Source: Micromonospora pallida (GTDB lineage: Bacteria > Actinomycetota > Actinomycetes > Mycobacteriales > Micromonosporaceae). Taken from it: a stretch of 64,000 nucleotides of DNA. Below are positions 7,892-17,831 of this stretch, one piece after another. The stretch's first letter is position 1. Every line of letters begins with the position of its first letter. The DNA lies in the NCBI RefSeq assembly GCF_900090325.1, contig NZ_FMHW01000002.1:5457001-5521000 (forward strand), written 5' to 3'. Position numbers and translations under genes: made by a program. The notes below the pieces were generated by a model. The model ran no database searches. It saw nothing but the letters and a program-made list of their open reading frames with translations, and had not been told where the DNA came from.

Positions 7892-9370
7892 CTATGGCTG
7901 TCGGGTGTCGTCGGTCGAGGTGGTCCGGTACCGGACCAGGGCGGGGAAGCTGACCGCGAGCAGCACGGCCAACACCGCCGCGGCCAACCCGCCGCCGATC
8001 CAGGCGACCCCGCTGCCCAGACCGGCGGCCATCGTCCCGGCCCGCAGGTCGCCCAGCCGTGGTCCACCGGCGACCACCACCGTGTTCACCCCTTGGAGCC
8101 GACCGCGCATCCGGTCCGGCGCGTACACCAGCAGCATCGACTGCCGGAGCACCGCGCTGACCAGGTCGGCGGCACCGGCCACGGCGAGCAGCCCGACGGC
8201 CAGCCAGAGGTTCCCGGCGAGCCCGGCGGCGGCGACCGCGACACCCCAGCCGACCACCGCGACCACCAGCGCCAGCCCCTGCCGCCGGATCCGGCCGATC
8301 CAGCCGGAGGTCAGCCCGCCGAGCAGGGCCCCGATCGCGATCGCGCTGAACAGCCAGCCGACCGCCGCGCCACCGCCGAAACGTTCCTCGGCGATCTCGG
8401 GAAAGAGCGCCCGGGGCATGGCGAGGATCATGGCGATCAGGTCGATGCCGAACGACAGCAGCAGGACCGGGGTGGTGGCCAGGTAGCGGAACCCGTCCAC
8501 CACGCCGGTCAGTCCCCGCCGACGCGGCCCGGCCCCCGCCGGGTCCGGTTCGGGAGGCAGCGCCGGCAACCCACGGGCTGCCCAGATCAGCGCGGTGAGC
8601 AGCAGGGCGTCCGCCGCGTACGCGATCGGCAGGCCGGTGTCGGTGCCCCAGATGCCGAAGATCAACCCGGCGACCATGGGTCCGGTCACCGTGGCCGCGG
8701 TGTTGGTGGTGTAGTTCAGGGTGCTCGCCGCCGGCACCAGGTCCAGCGGCACCAGCCGGGGCAGCATCGCGCTGCGCGCCGGCGAGGCGATCGCGAACCC
8801 GACCGACTGCACCGCGACCAGGGCCAGCAGCAGCACCGGGCTGCGTACCCCGAGCAGCGCCTGCACCAGCAGCCCGAGGGTGGCCGCCCAGAGCAGCAGC
8901 GAGCCGGCGAGCAGCACCTGGCGGCGGTCGCGGACGTCGGCGATCACCCCGCCCCAGAGCCCGAAGACCAGCAGCGGCAGGAACGCGGCCACCCCGATCA
9001 GACCGACCCAGAACGAGTCGCGGGTCAGGGCGTACATCTCGACGGGAACCGCGACGGCGGTGAACTGGAAGCCGAACATCGCCACGCTGTTGCCGGTCCA
9101 GAGCCGCCGGTACGCCGGCACGCGCAGCGGACGCAGGTCGATCGCCCAGCGCCGCCCGGCACCCGACCGGGCCTCCTTAACCCCGGCCTCAGCCTTCACC
9201 GCAGGCCCAGCCGTCACCCCCGGTTCGTCCTTCACCCCCGGTTCGTCCTTCACCCCGGCCCCGGCGGTCGCCCCAGGGCCGGTCTCCGACCCGGTCACGG
9301 CGGTCGCCCCAGGGCCGGTCTCCGACCCGGTCACGGCGGTCGCCCCGGGGCCGGTCTCCGCCCCGGTCAC
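7892..9370 (-). CDS. MFS exporter with a tandem-repeat N-terminal extension
   Basis: A 492-aa major facilitator superfamily protein. The transport domain starts near residue 80 (RPLRVPAYRRLWTGNSVAMF) and has about 12 membrane helices, with the loop motif DVRDRRQVLLAGS after helix 2-3 as in drug or siderophore exporters. Ahead of it is a roughly 70-residue hydrophilic leader made of a 12-residue repeat (ETGPGATAVTGS, three units) and a KDEPGV repeat. The GTG start overlaps the pdxH stop as GTGA, so translation is probably coupled. A shorter start inside the leader cannot be ruled out. Substrate unknown. Confidence 0.82.
   Translation of the reverse strand: MTGAETGPGATAVTGSETGPGATAVTGSETGPGATAGAGVKDEPGVKDEPGVTAGPAVKAEAGVKEARSGAGRRWAIDLRPLRVPAYRRLWTGNSVAMFGFQFTAVAVPVEMYALTRDSFWVGLIGVAAFLPLLVFGLWGGVIADVRDRRQVLLAGSLLLWAATLGLLVQALLGVRSPVLLLALVAVQSVGFAIASPARSAMLPRLVPLDLVPAASTLNYTTNTAATVTGPMVAGLIFGIWGTDTGLPIAYAADALLLTALIWAARGLPALPPEPDPAGAGPRRRGLTGVVDGFRYLATTPVLLLSFGIDLIAMILAMPRALFPEIAEERFGGGAAVGWLFSAIAIGALLGGLTSGWIGRIRRQGLALVVAVVGWGVAVAAAGLAGNLWLAVGLLAVAGAADLVSAVLRQSMLLVYAPDRMRGRLQGVNTVVVAGGPRLGDLRAGTMAAGLGSGVAWIGGGLAAAVLAVLLAVSFPALVRYRTTSTDDTRQP
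9262..9369. repeat. Three tandem 36-bp repeats inside the MFS gene
   Basis: Units at 9262-9297, 9298-9333 and 9334-9369; the first two are identical and the third differs at three or fewer sites. The unit length is a multiple of three, so the frame is kept. Just downstream in the gene, an 18-bp unit (9214-9231 and 9232-9249) is also duplicated. Confidence 0.9.
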
Positions 9371-10026
9371 GGCGCGAGCCGCTCGACGACCCAGGCGCCC
9401 TGTCCGTCCCGGCGGTAGCGGAACCGGTCGTGCAGCCGGTTGGTCCGTCCCTGCCAGAACTCCACCATGTCCGGTACGACCCGCAGACCGCCCCAGTGCG
9501 GCGGGGGCGGGACCGGGTCGGTGCCGGCGAACCGCTCGGCCGCCTCCCGCTCGCGCGCCACCAGGTAGTCCCGGTCGGGGATCACCTGCGACTGCGGGCT
9601 GGCCCACGCGCCGAGCTGGGAACCACGCGGACGACTCGCGAAGTACGCTTCCGTCTCGGCCCGCTCCAACGGCACCACGCGTCCGGTGACCGTCACCTGC
9701 CGGCCGAGGGCGAACCACGGAAAGACCAGGCTGGCGTACGGATTGGCGAGCGCCTCGACGCCCTTGCGCGAGGTGTGGTTGGTGAAGAACACGTAGCCCT
9801 CGGAGTCGTACCGCTTGAGCAGGACGGTGCGCCCGCTCGGCCGGCCGGTCGCGTCGGCGGTGCCCAGCACCATCGCGGTCGGCTCGGGCAGGCCGGCGGC
9901 GACCACGTCGCGGAACCAACGGTCGAACTGGGTGCACCAGTCGACCGCCAGATCCGTACGGGAAAGCCCCTTCTCCTCGGCGTTCCCGGCCGGCCCGACG
10001 TCCGGGACCGCTGTGTCTCCCGTCAC
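9367..10026 (-). CDS. pdxH: Pyridoxamine 5'-phosphate oxidase
   Basis: A 219-aa FMN enzyme oxidising pyridoxamine/pyridoxine 5'-phosphate to pyridoxal 5'-phosphate. Signature blocks are GRPSGRTVLLKRYDSEG, FFTNHTSRKGVEALANP (FMN binding), ASPQSQVI, and the C-terminal PNPOx pattern WGGLRVVPDMVEFWQGRTNR followed by RLHDRFRYRR. Start GTG at 10026 with AGGAGGGG immediately upstream. The stop overlaps the downstream MFS start by four bases, suggesting an operon. The upstream 247-bp gap is divergent to citrate synthase. Confidence 0.95.
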   Translation of the reverse strand: MTGDTAVPDVGPAGNAEEKGLSRTDLAVDWCTQFDRWFRDVVAAGLPEPTAMVLGTADATGRPSGRTVLLKRYDSEGYVFFTNHTSRKGVEALANPYASLVFPWFALGRQVTVTGRVVPLERAETEAYFASRPRGSQLGAWASPQSQVIPDRDYLVAREREAAERFAGTDPVPPPPHWGGLRVVPDMVEFWQGRTNRLHDRFRYRRDGQGAWVVERLAP

Positions 10027-10273
10027 GTTCCCCTCCTCCTCGCCTGCCGATACGGTGCCACACAGCGCTGACCAGCGGCTTGTGCCCCGTGTCACCACGA
10101 CATTGCGGTTGACCGCCCGGAAGGATGTCGGCTGTAGCACAGTGGTTGCGGGTCGCAGACCCGGTTACCCACCAGGCAAGATGTTCCGAAACATCCCTGA
10201 GGGTCGCCTACGGCGCCCGGCCGGTTGGCCGGATGAGCCCAGGCGGGCGCACCGAGCAGATCCAGGAGACGAC

Positions 10274-11380
10274 ATGGCCGACTTCAAACCGGGTCTGGAG
10301 GGCGTCGTCGCCTTCGAGACCGAGATCGCCGAGCCGGACCGCCAAGGCGGGTCGCTGCGCTACCGCGGAGTCGACATCGAGGACCTCATCGGCCAGGTCT
10401 CCTTCGGGAACGTCTGGGCGCTGCTGGTCGACGGGCGGTTCGGTCCCGGCCTGCCGCCGGCCGAGCCGTTCCCGGTGCCGGTGCACTCCGGCGACATCCG
10501 GGTGGACGTGCAGTCGGCGGTGGCGATGCTCGCCCCGTACTGGGGGCTCAGCCAACTCCTCGACATCTCTGACGAGCAGGCCCGCGAGGACCTGGCCCGG
10601 GTCTCGGTCACCGCGCTCTCCTTCGTCGCCCAGTCGGCCCGGGGCCTCGGCCTGCCGGCCGTGCCGCAGAAGGAGATCGACAAGGCGTCCACCATCGTCG
10701 AGCGGTTCATGAAGCGCTGGCGGGGCGAGCCCGACCCGCGCCACGTCAAGGCCGTCGACGCGTACTTCATCTCGGCCGCCGAGCACGGCATGAACGCCTC
10801 CACGTTCACCACCCGGATCGTCGCCTCCACCGGCGCCGACGCCGCCGCCTGCATCTCCTCCGGCATCGGCGCGCTCTCCGGCCCGCTGCACGGCGGCGCC
10901 CCGTCCCGCGTGCTGACCATGCTGGAGGCGGTCGAGCGCAGCGGCGACGCCGAGGGGTACGTCAAGGGCGTACTCGACCGGGGCGAGCGGCTGATGGGCT
11001 TCGGCCACCGGGTCTACCGGGCCGAGGACCCGCGCGCCCGGGTGCTCCGCCGCACCGCCCGCGAGCTGGGCGCGCCCCGCTTCGAGGTGGCCGAGGCGCT
11101 GGAGAAGGCCGCTCTGGCCGAGCTCCAGGCCCGCCGTCCGGACCGGGTCCTGGCCACCAACGTCGAGTTCTGGTCGGCCGTGGTGCTCGACTTCGCCGAG
11201 GTGCCGGCGCACATGTTCACCTCGATGTTCACCTGCGCGCGGATGGGCGGCTGGAGCGCGCACATCCTCGAGCAGAAGCGACTCAACCGGCTGGTCCGCC
11301 CGTCCGCCCACTACGTCGGCCACGGCCCCCGCAAGCCGCAGGACGTCGAAGGCTGGCGCGCCATCCCCCACGGCGTCTAA
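10274..11380 (+). CDS. Citrate synthase 2 (short actinobacterial type)
   Basis: A 368-aa enzyme condensing oxaloacetate and acetyl-CoA to citrate. The catalytic histidines lie in AAEHGMNASTFT and SGPLHGGAPSRVL, the GFGHRVYRAEDPR block carries the third histidine and binding arginine, and the catalytic aspartate region is followed by AHMFTSMFTCARMGGW. Length and sequence fit the shorter CitA-like or methylcitrate-synthase-like group, so 2-methylcitrate synthase activity is possible. ATG at 10274 has CAGGAGA 6 bases upstream; a longer open frame overlaps the divergent promoter and is not family-like. Confidence 0.93.
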   Translation: MADFKPGLEGVVAFETEIAEPDRQGGSLRYRGVDIEDLIGQVSFGNVWALLVDGRFGPGLPPAEPFPVPVHSGDIRVDVQSAVAMLAPYWGLSQLLDISDEQAREDLARVSVTALSFVAQSARGLGLPAVPQKEIDKASTIVERFMKRWRGEPDPRHVKAVDAYFISAAEHGMNASTFTTRIVASTGADAAACISSGIGALSGPLHGGAPSRVLTMLEAVERSGDAEGYVKGVLDRGERLMGFGHRVYRAEDPRARVLRRTARELGAPRFEVAEALEKAALAELQARRPDRVLATNVEFWSAVVLDFAEVPAHMFTSMFTCARMGGWSAHILEQKRLNRLVRPSAHYVGHGPRKPQDVEGWRAIPHGV

Positions 11381-11397
11381 CCCCCCACCCCCCACTC

Positions 11398-12772
<1,375 letters not shown>

Positions 12773-12784
12773 CCGCTATGGTGG

Positions 12785-12810
12785 GGGACGTCGCTGACCA
12801 GCGGCGTCCC
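12785..12810 (+). terminator. Hairpin terminator after serC
   Basis: Arms gggacg-t-cgct and agcg-g-cgtccc pair around a gacc loop with one internal mismatch, 12 bases after the serC stop. Confidence 0.65.
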
Positions 12811-12956
12811 TACGACTGTGATTCCTGACCAGCTCAGCCGTGACATGCGGGCGTGGCATCCCCCACCCCGCCGGCGGATGGGCGTACCGTGTTGACCAGA
12901 CGCCCGGGTGGCTGACTCGTGGCGTGCGGCCAGCGAAGCGGGACGGAGGCAACGTC

Positions 12957-14030
12957 ATGCGCCCAGTACGCTTCGTCGCCCTCTCCGAGGACGGCCAGGC
13001 CCTGGTGCTCGCCGACGAGGTCGGGCGGCTGCTCGCCCTGCCCATCGACGAGCGCGTCACCCACGTGCTGCACGCCGAACCGGGCGCGCCGCCGTTGACC
13101 GTCGCGACCGAACGGGCCCCCGACCCGATCCCCTCGCTCTCCCCGCGGGACATCCAGGCCCGGATCCGCTCCGGCGAGTCCGCCGAGGACGTCGCCCGGA
13201 TCGCCGGTGTCCCGGTCGACCGGGTGCTCCGCTACGCCGGCCCGGTGCTCCAGGAGCGGGCCATGCTCGCCCAGCACGCCCGGCGGACCCGGCTCAAGGG
13301 CGCCGAGAAGCCCACCCCGCTCGCCGAGGTGGTCAACGGCCGGCTGGCCCAGCACGGCATCGACACCGAGAAGATCTCCTGGGACGCGTACCGGCGCGAC
13401 GACGGCACCTGGCGGATCATCGCCACCTGGCCGTCCGGCAAGGCCACCGCGCAGGCGATCTGGGATCTCGACAAGACCCGGCAGAGCGTCGCCCCGCACG
13501 ACGACATGGCACAGTACCTCTGCGCCGAGCGGCCCACCCCGATCCTCGGGCAGGAGCTGGCCCCGGAGCGGGGTCACGCGCTGCCCGGCCCGTCGCGCGC
13601 CGAGCCGAGCCGGGGCGGTCACGGCCTGCCGGCCCCCGTCGAGCGGGCCCGGCCGACCCGGGACCCGATCCGGGCCGGCCGGGACGCCCTGCTCGCCTCG
13701 CTGGACCGACCGCTCGGCTCGACCTCCGGCCGGGGCCTCGAACCGCGTACCCCGGCCGCCCTCGGCGACCAGGAGACGCCCCGCCAGCGGGCGATCAGCG
13801 GCGGCGCGGCGGCGCTGCTCGGCGGTGGCCAGGGTTCGGCGTTCGACGACGACTCGGACGCGCCGAAGGAGGTGCCGGCCGTGCCGTCGCTGGCGGTGCT
13901 CCGGCCCCGGCGCACCGGCGCGCCCGCCGCCGAGACCACCGCCGAGACCACCGGCAAGCCGCGCAAGCGGCTGCCGAGCTGGGACGACGTTCTCTTCGGC
14001 TCCGGTCCGGCGGCCCGCGAGTCCTCCTGA
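12957..14030 (+). CDS. sepH: Septation protein SepH
   Basis: A 357-aa actinobacterial cell-division protein. Residues 1-60 and the following helix-turn-helix-like segment (SPRDIQARIRSGESAEDVARIAGVPVDRV split over residues 62-92) form the conserved DUF3071 N-terminal domain that binds FtsZ; the block WDAYRRDDGTWRIIATW (about 142-158) is also characteristic. The C-terminal 150 residues are Pro/Arg-rich and poorly conserved, ending in KRLPSWDDVLFGS, the conserved terminal tag. Known role: stimulates FtsZ assembly. ATG at 12957 has GGAGG 7 bases upstream. Single gene with a terminator at 14064. Confidence 0.92.
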   Translation: MRPVRFVALSEDGQALVLADEVGRLLALPIDERVTHVLHAEPGAPPLTVATERAPDPIPSLSPRDIQARIRSGESAEDVARIAGVPVDRVLRYAGPVLQERAMLAQHARRTRLKGAEKPTPLAEVVNGRLAQHGIDTEKISWDAYRRDDGTWRIIATWPSGKATAQAIWDLDKTRQSVAPHDDMAQYLCAERPTPILGQELAPERGHALPGPSRAEPSRGGHGLPAPVERARPTRDPIRAGRDALLASLDRPLGSTSGRGLEPRTPAALGDQETPRQRAISGGAAALLGGGQGSAFDDDSDAPKEVPAVPSLAVLRPRRTGAPAAETTAETTGKPRKRLPSWDDVLFGSGPAARESS

Positions 14031-14063
14031 CCCGACCGGCCGACTGGCTGCCGGGAGTACCCA

Positions 14064-14092
14064 TTCACCGCACCGCTGTCCGGTGCGGTGAA
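14064..14092 (+). terminator. Hairpin terminator after sepH
   Basis: Perfect 12-bp arms (14064-14075 and 14081-14092) around a five-base loop, 33 bases after the sepH stop and 24 bases before the next start. Confidence 0.8.
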
Positions 14093-14115
14093 CCGGGCCG
14101 TGGCAGGGTGAGCCC

Positions 14116-15102
14116 ATGGAGTACACGAACCTCGGCCGGACCGGTCTCTCGGTGAGCCGGCTCTGCCTCGGCACCATGAACTTCGGACCGCAGACCAGCG
14201 AACCCGACAGCTTCGCGATCATGGACCGGGCGCTGGAGCACGGCCTGAACTTCTTCGACACCGCCAACGTCTACGGCTGGAAGACCGGTGAGGGGGTCAC
14301 CGAGCAGATCATCGGCCGGTGGTTCGCCCAGGGCGGCGGCCGCCGGGAGAAGGTCGTGCTGGCGACCAAGGTCTACGGCAAGATGGGTGACTGGCCGAAC
14401 GACCAGGGCCTCTCCGCCCGGCACATCGTCCGGGCCTGCGAGGACTCGCTGCGCCGGCTCCAGACCGACACCATCGACCTCTACCAGATGCACCACATCT
14501 CGCGGAGCACGCCGTGGGAGGAGATCTGGCAGGCGATGGAGACCCTGGTGGCGCAGGGCAAGGTCCTCTACGTTGGATCGTCCAACTTCGCCGGGTGGCA
14601 CCTCGCCGTCGCCCAGGCCGCCGCCGGCCGGCGCAACTTCCTCGGGCTCGTCTCGGAACAGTGCATCTACAACCTGTTCACCAGGTTCGTCGAACTGGAG
14701 GTGATCCCGGCCGCCCAGCACCTCGGCCTCGGGATCATCCCCTGGTCGCCACTGCACGGCGGGCTGCTCGCCGGGGTGCTGGCCAAGATGGCCGCCGGCG
14801 GGGCGGCGCGCGGCACCACCGGCCGCTCCGGCGACGCGCTGGCCGAGCACCGCGAGACCATCGAGGCGTACGAGCGGCTCTGCGCGGACCTCGGCCACGA
14901 TCCGGCCGATGTGGCGCTGGGCTGGCTGCTCTCCCGTCCGGGGGTGACCGCGCCGATCATCGGCCCCCGGACCGTCGAGCAGCTCGACCGGTCCCTCGGC
15001 GCCCTGGCGGTCCGCCTCGACGAGGCGACCGAGGATCGGCTCGACGAGCTCTTCCCACCGGTGGGCAGTGGCGGTCCCGCCCCCGAGGCGTGGGCCTGGT
15101 AG
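14116..15102 (+). CDS. Aldo/keto reductase
   Basis: A 328-aa NADPH-dependent (beta/alpha)8-barrel reductase. The catalytic tetrad is visible: Asp and Tyr in FFDTANVYGW, Lys in LATKVYG, His in LYQMHHIS. GSSNFAGWHLA and the C-terminal GPRTVEQLDRSLGAL match cofactor-binding segments. Members reduce aldehydes and ketones; this subgroup resembles YajO/Tas-type enzymes but the substrate is open. Start ATG at 14116 with GGCAGGGTGAG upstream. Confidence 0.9.
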   Translation: MEYTNLGRTGLSVSRLCLGTMNFGPQTSEPDSFAIMDRALEHGLNFFDTANVYGWKTGEGVTEQIIGRWFAQGGGRREKVVLATKVYGKMGDWPNDQGLSARHIVRACEDSLRRLQTDTIDLYQMHHISRSTPWEEIWQAMETLVAQGKVLYVGSSNFAGWHLAVAQAAAGRRNFLGLVSEQCIYNLFTRFVELEVIPAAQHLGLGIIPWSPLHGGLLAGVLAKMAAGGAARGTTGRSGDALAEHRETIEAYERLCADLGHDPADVALGWLLSRPGVTAPIIGPRTVEQLDRSLGALAVRLDEATEDRLDELFPPVGSGGPAPEAWAW

Positions 15103-15185
15103 CCACGGCACCGCCCGGCGGCCGGGCCGGGGGCGTCAGCGGGGCGGCTGGGCCGGGACGTCGGCCGGGGCCGGCGCGTCAGCTG

Positions 15186-15238
15186 GGTAGCAGGGGTCCC
15201 CTGCAGTGACTATGTGCCTGCAGGGGACCCCTGCTACC
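15186..15238. repeat. Dispersed palindromic element, family C copy 1
   Basis: Perfect 21-bp arms (15186-15206 and 15218-15238) around an 11-base spacer. The core caggggtcccctg is itself palindromic. A related element is at 54572-54625; both are followed by accacccca. It lies between the convergent aldo/keto reductase and thpR genes and may also stop transcription. Confidence 0.88.
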
Positions 15239-15283
15239 ACCCCAACCCCAGCCCAACCCAGCCCCACCCGCCCGCCGGCGGGG

Positions 15284-15847
15284 TCACAGCGGCCAGGTGG
15301 CGCGGTGGTCGTACCGGCGGTCCGGACCGAGGTGGCTGCGGACCAGCGCCATCTCGGTCGCCGGCCAGCTCGGCCCGAGGTAGCCATTCAGGGCGATCCG
15401 GTCCTCCTCGACGTCCAGCCGGTCGCCGGGGCGGGCGATGGTCAGGTGGGGCCGGAACGGACGGTCGTCGTGCGGCAGTCCGGCGGCGCGCAGCTCGTCC
15501 CGGATCCGCTCGGCGAGCGTTCGCAGCCGCTCCACCTCGCCGAGCACGTCCACCCAGAGCACGGTGCTCCGGCCGCGCCCGAATTGGCCGCCGCGGCCGA
15601 GCCGGAGTCGGGGCGGTTCCGGTCCCTGGCACGAGCCAACGGCCCGGCCCAGCGCGTCCTCGACGGCGGCCAGGCGGTCGTCCTCCACCTCGCCGAGGAA
15701 GGCCAGGGTGACGTGCGCGTTCGCCGGGTCGGCCAGCCGCACGTTGGTGCCGGCCGTGGCGGCCAGCCCGATCCGCAGCCGGGCGACCTGCGCGGCGAGG
15801 TCAGCCAGCGCCTCCGGGGGTGGGTGGATCGCGACGAACAGTCTCAT
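15284..15847 (-). CDS. thpR: RNA 2',3'-cyclic phosphodiesterase
   Basis: A 187-aa 2H phosphoesterase. Both HxTx motifs are present: HVTLAF near residue 45 and HLTIAR near residue 130, and the N-terminus MRLFVAIHPPPEAL is typical of the ThpR/LigT family. Known activity is hydrolysis of 2',3'-cyclic phosphate to 2'-phosphate on RNA ends, with a reversible 2'-5' ligase side activity. Start ATG at 15847, 13 bases downstream of the preceding gene on the same strand, so the two are likely co-transcribed. Confidence 0.9.
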   Translation of the reverse strand: MRLFVAIHPPPEALADLAAQVARLRIGLAATAGTNVRLADPANAHVTLAFLGEVEDDRLAAVEDALGRAVGSCQGPEPPRLRLGRGGQFGRGRSTVLWVDVLGEVERLRTLAERIRDELRAAGLPHDDRPFRPHLTIARPGDRLDVEEDRIALNGYLGPSWPATEMALVRSHLGPDRRYDHRATWPL

Positions 15848-15860
15848 CCGCGAGCGCGGG

Positions 15861-16370
15861 TCACCGGTGCCGTTGGCGGTGGTCGGTGGTGGCGGCCGGC
15901 AGGAGCAGCCCGGCAGCGTGCAGCGCCCCCTCGACACGGATCCGCTCGATCTCCCGGTCGACCCCGTCCAGCTCGGTCAGGTGTTCGGGGACGCCGAGGC
16001 ACCGGCAGGCCAGCCGGAGGCGTTCGTCGTACGCCTGGATCAGCAGCAGGGGCCAGACGACGGGCCGTCCCCCACGCCCCAGCCGGTACGCGCGGAGCCG
16101 CCACAGGTCGGCGGCGAGCTGTTCCACCGGCCGGCGGTCCGGCCGATCGAACTCGGTGAGGTCGATGTCCCGGGTGAGCGTGTCGGCGTCGACGGCCCGG
16201 TCGAGCCCGGCGATCGTCCGCCGCTCCCGGCGGCGGGCACGCCAACGCGGCCAGACACCGGCGATCCGCTCGAGGCGGTCGTCTCCGCAGCACACCAGAA
16301 CGACCGCGGCCGGTAGACACACCACGAGGAGGATCACCAGTGCGAGCAGCATCGCCCGACCGATCTCCAC
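15861..16370 (-). CDS. Membrane-anchored protein of unknown function
   Basis: A 169-aa protein not recognised as a named family. One N-terminal hydrophobic helix (AMLLALVILLVVCLPAAVVLV) is followed by CC and then a basic segment (WPRWRARRRERRT), predicting a cytosolic body. The rest is helical, rich in Arg, Leu and Glu, with LAADLWRLRAYRLGRGG and a tail ending in HRQRHR. It precedes thpR by 13 bases and is probably co-transcribed with it. Confidence 0.7.
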   Translation of the reverse strand: MEIGRAMLLALVILLVVCLPAAVVLVCCGDDRLERIAGVWPRWRARRRERRTIAGLDRAVDADTLTRDIDLTEFDRPDRRPVEQLAADLWRLRAYRLGRGGRPVVWPLLLIQAYDERLRLACRCLGVPEHLTELDGVDREIERIRVEGALHAAGLLLPAATTDHRQRHR

Positions 16371-16412
16371 GTATCGACGCTAATCCCGCACACCGCGCCG
16401 TGCCAGCGGAAT

Positions 16413-16450
16413 GCCGGTATCCGGTCGGGGATGTTCCACCGGACACCGGC
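16413..16450 (-). terminator. Hairpin downstream of the MFS gene
   Basis: Arms gccggtatccggt (16413-16425) and accggacaccggc (16438-16450) pair with one mismatch around a 12-base loop, 34 bases past the stop of the MFS gene read on this strand. Confidence 0.6.
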
Positions 16451-16483
16451 CTCCATGGCCCGCTGTGGGCTCGACCGGACGGC

Positions 16484-17800
16484 TCAGCAGTCGGAGGGCG
16501 AGACGACGTAGAACCGGGGCAGCGGGAGGATCCGCAGCCGGATCCGGGCACCGGAGCGGCGCAGTTGCCAGGTCAGGGCCAGTCCGGCGGCGGTGAGCGA
16601 GATCAGCCCGCCGGCCCAGATGCTCGCGCCGGCACCGTACGTCTCGGCCACCCAACCGATGAGCGGCGCGCCGACCGGGTTGGTGCCGAGGAAGACGAGC
16701 ACCCAGAGCGACATCACCCGGCCCCGGAAGGCGGCGTCGGTGCCGAGCTGCACCCGCTGGTTGGCCGCCTGGGCGAAGTAGATCAGGAAGAAGCCGGTCG
16801 GCATGAGCAGCGCGACGACCAGCCAGTAGGCGGGCGCGAGCCCGACCAGGGTGCCGAACACCGAACAGGCGACCGCCGCGCCGAGCACCACCCAGACTGA
16901 CGGACGGCTGCGCCGTCCGCTGCCGGCCAGCGCACCGGCGAGTGAGCCCACCGCGAGCGTGGTGGTGAACAGGCCGAACGAGGCGGCACCGGTGTTGAAG
17001 ACGGTCTTGGCCAGGGCGGCCAGGGTGAGCTGGAAGTTGAACAGGCTCATCCCCATGACGGACATCAGCGCCATCGGCAGCAGCAGGTCGGGGCGCTTGG
17101 CGACGTACCGCAGCCCGTCGACCACCTTCGCCGAGCCGCGTTCCGCCATCGGAGGCAGTGCCTCCCGGTGCAGCTCGGCGGGGTTCATCCGGACCACGTT
17201 GGCCAGCGGGGCGAGCGAGCTGAGCGCGCTGACCAGGAAGACCGGGCCGACGTCGACGATGGCGATGGCGACCCCGGCGACGGCAGGCCCGATGATCCGG
17301 GCGCTGTTGAAGGTGGCCGCCGAGAGGGCGAGCGCGTTCGGCAGCAGCGGCGTGCCGACCAGCTCGGAGACGAACGCCTGCCGGACCGGGGTCTCCACCG
17401 CGTTGGCGACGCCGAGCAGGGCGGCGAAGGCGAAGACGTGCCAGAGCTGCACCAGGTCGGTGACGACCAGCAGGCTCATGCCGAGGGCGAGCACGCTCCA
17501 GAAGGCGTTGGCGACGAAGAGGAGGAGGCGCTTGTCGTACCGGTCGGCGAGGCGGCCGGAGAGGAGGGTGAGGAGCAGGACCGGGGTGAACTGGAGCGCG
17601 GTGACGATGCCGAGCGCGGTGGCGGAGTCGTCGGAGAGTTCGAGGACGAGCCAGTCCTGGGCGATGAACATCATCCAGACGCCGATCAACTTGATCAACT
17701 GTCCGGATGCGAAGAGCCGGTAGTTACGGATTCGTAGGGACTGGAACATCGTGCTCAGCTTCGTCCGCACGCTCGGTGCGCCTCCTCGGGTACGCGTCAT
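16484..17800 (-). CDS. MFS transporter, exporter type
   Basis: A 438-aa protein with about 12 membrane helices. Features include MFQSLRIRNYRLFASGQLI at the start, LSGRLADRYDKRLLLF (the loop 2-3 motif) and a duplicate halves pattern; it resembles EntS-like or macrolide exporters. The upstream MarR gene ends 31 bases before it on the same strand, so it is very likely an efflux pump controlled by that regulator. Substrate unknown. The start used is the first ATG/GTG of the frame (17800); an internal ATG at MFQSL, about 17 codons in, is an alternative. Confidence 0.88.
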   Translation of the reverse strand: MTRTRGGAPSVRTKLSTMFQSLRIRNYRLFASGQLIKLIGVWMMFIAQDWLVLELSDDSATALGIVTALQFTPVLLLTLLSGRLADRYDKRLLLFVANAFWSVLALGMSLLVVTDLVQLWHVFAFAALLGVANAVETPVRQAFVSELVGTPLLPNALALSAATFNSARIIGPAVAGVAIAIVDVGPVFLVSALSSLAPLANVVRMNPAELHREALPPMAERGSAKVVDGLRYVAKRPDLLLPMALMSVMGMSLFNFQLTLAALAKTVFNTGAASFGLFTTTLAVGSLAGALAGSGRRSRPSVWVVLGAAVACSVFGTLVGLAPAYWLVVALLMPTGFFLIYFAQAANQRVQLGTDAAFRGRVMSLWVLVFLGTNPVGAPLIGWVAETYGAGASIWAGGLISLTAAGLALTWQLRRSGARIRLRILPLPRFYVVSPSDC

Positions 17801-17831
17801 CCACGGTGGACGGCGCGGACCCGGTGGCGTT

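Noticed and set aside
15186-15238. Single unit resembling a CRISPR repeat
   Set aside because: Palindromic and dispersed, with no regularly spaced array or cas genes.
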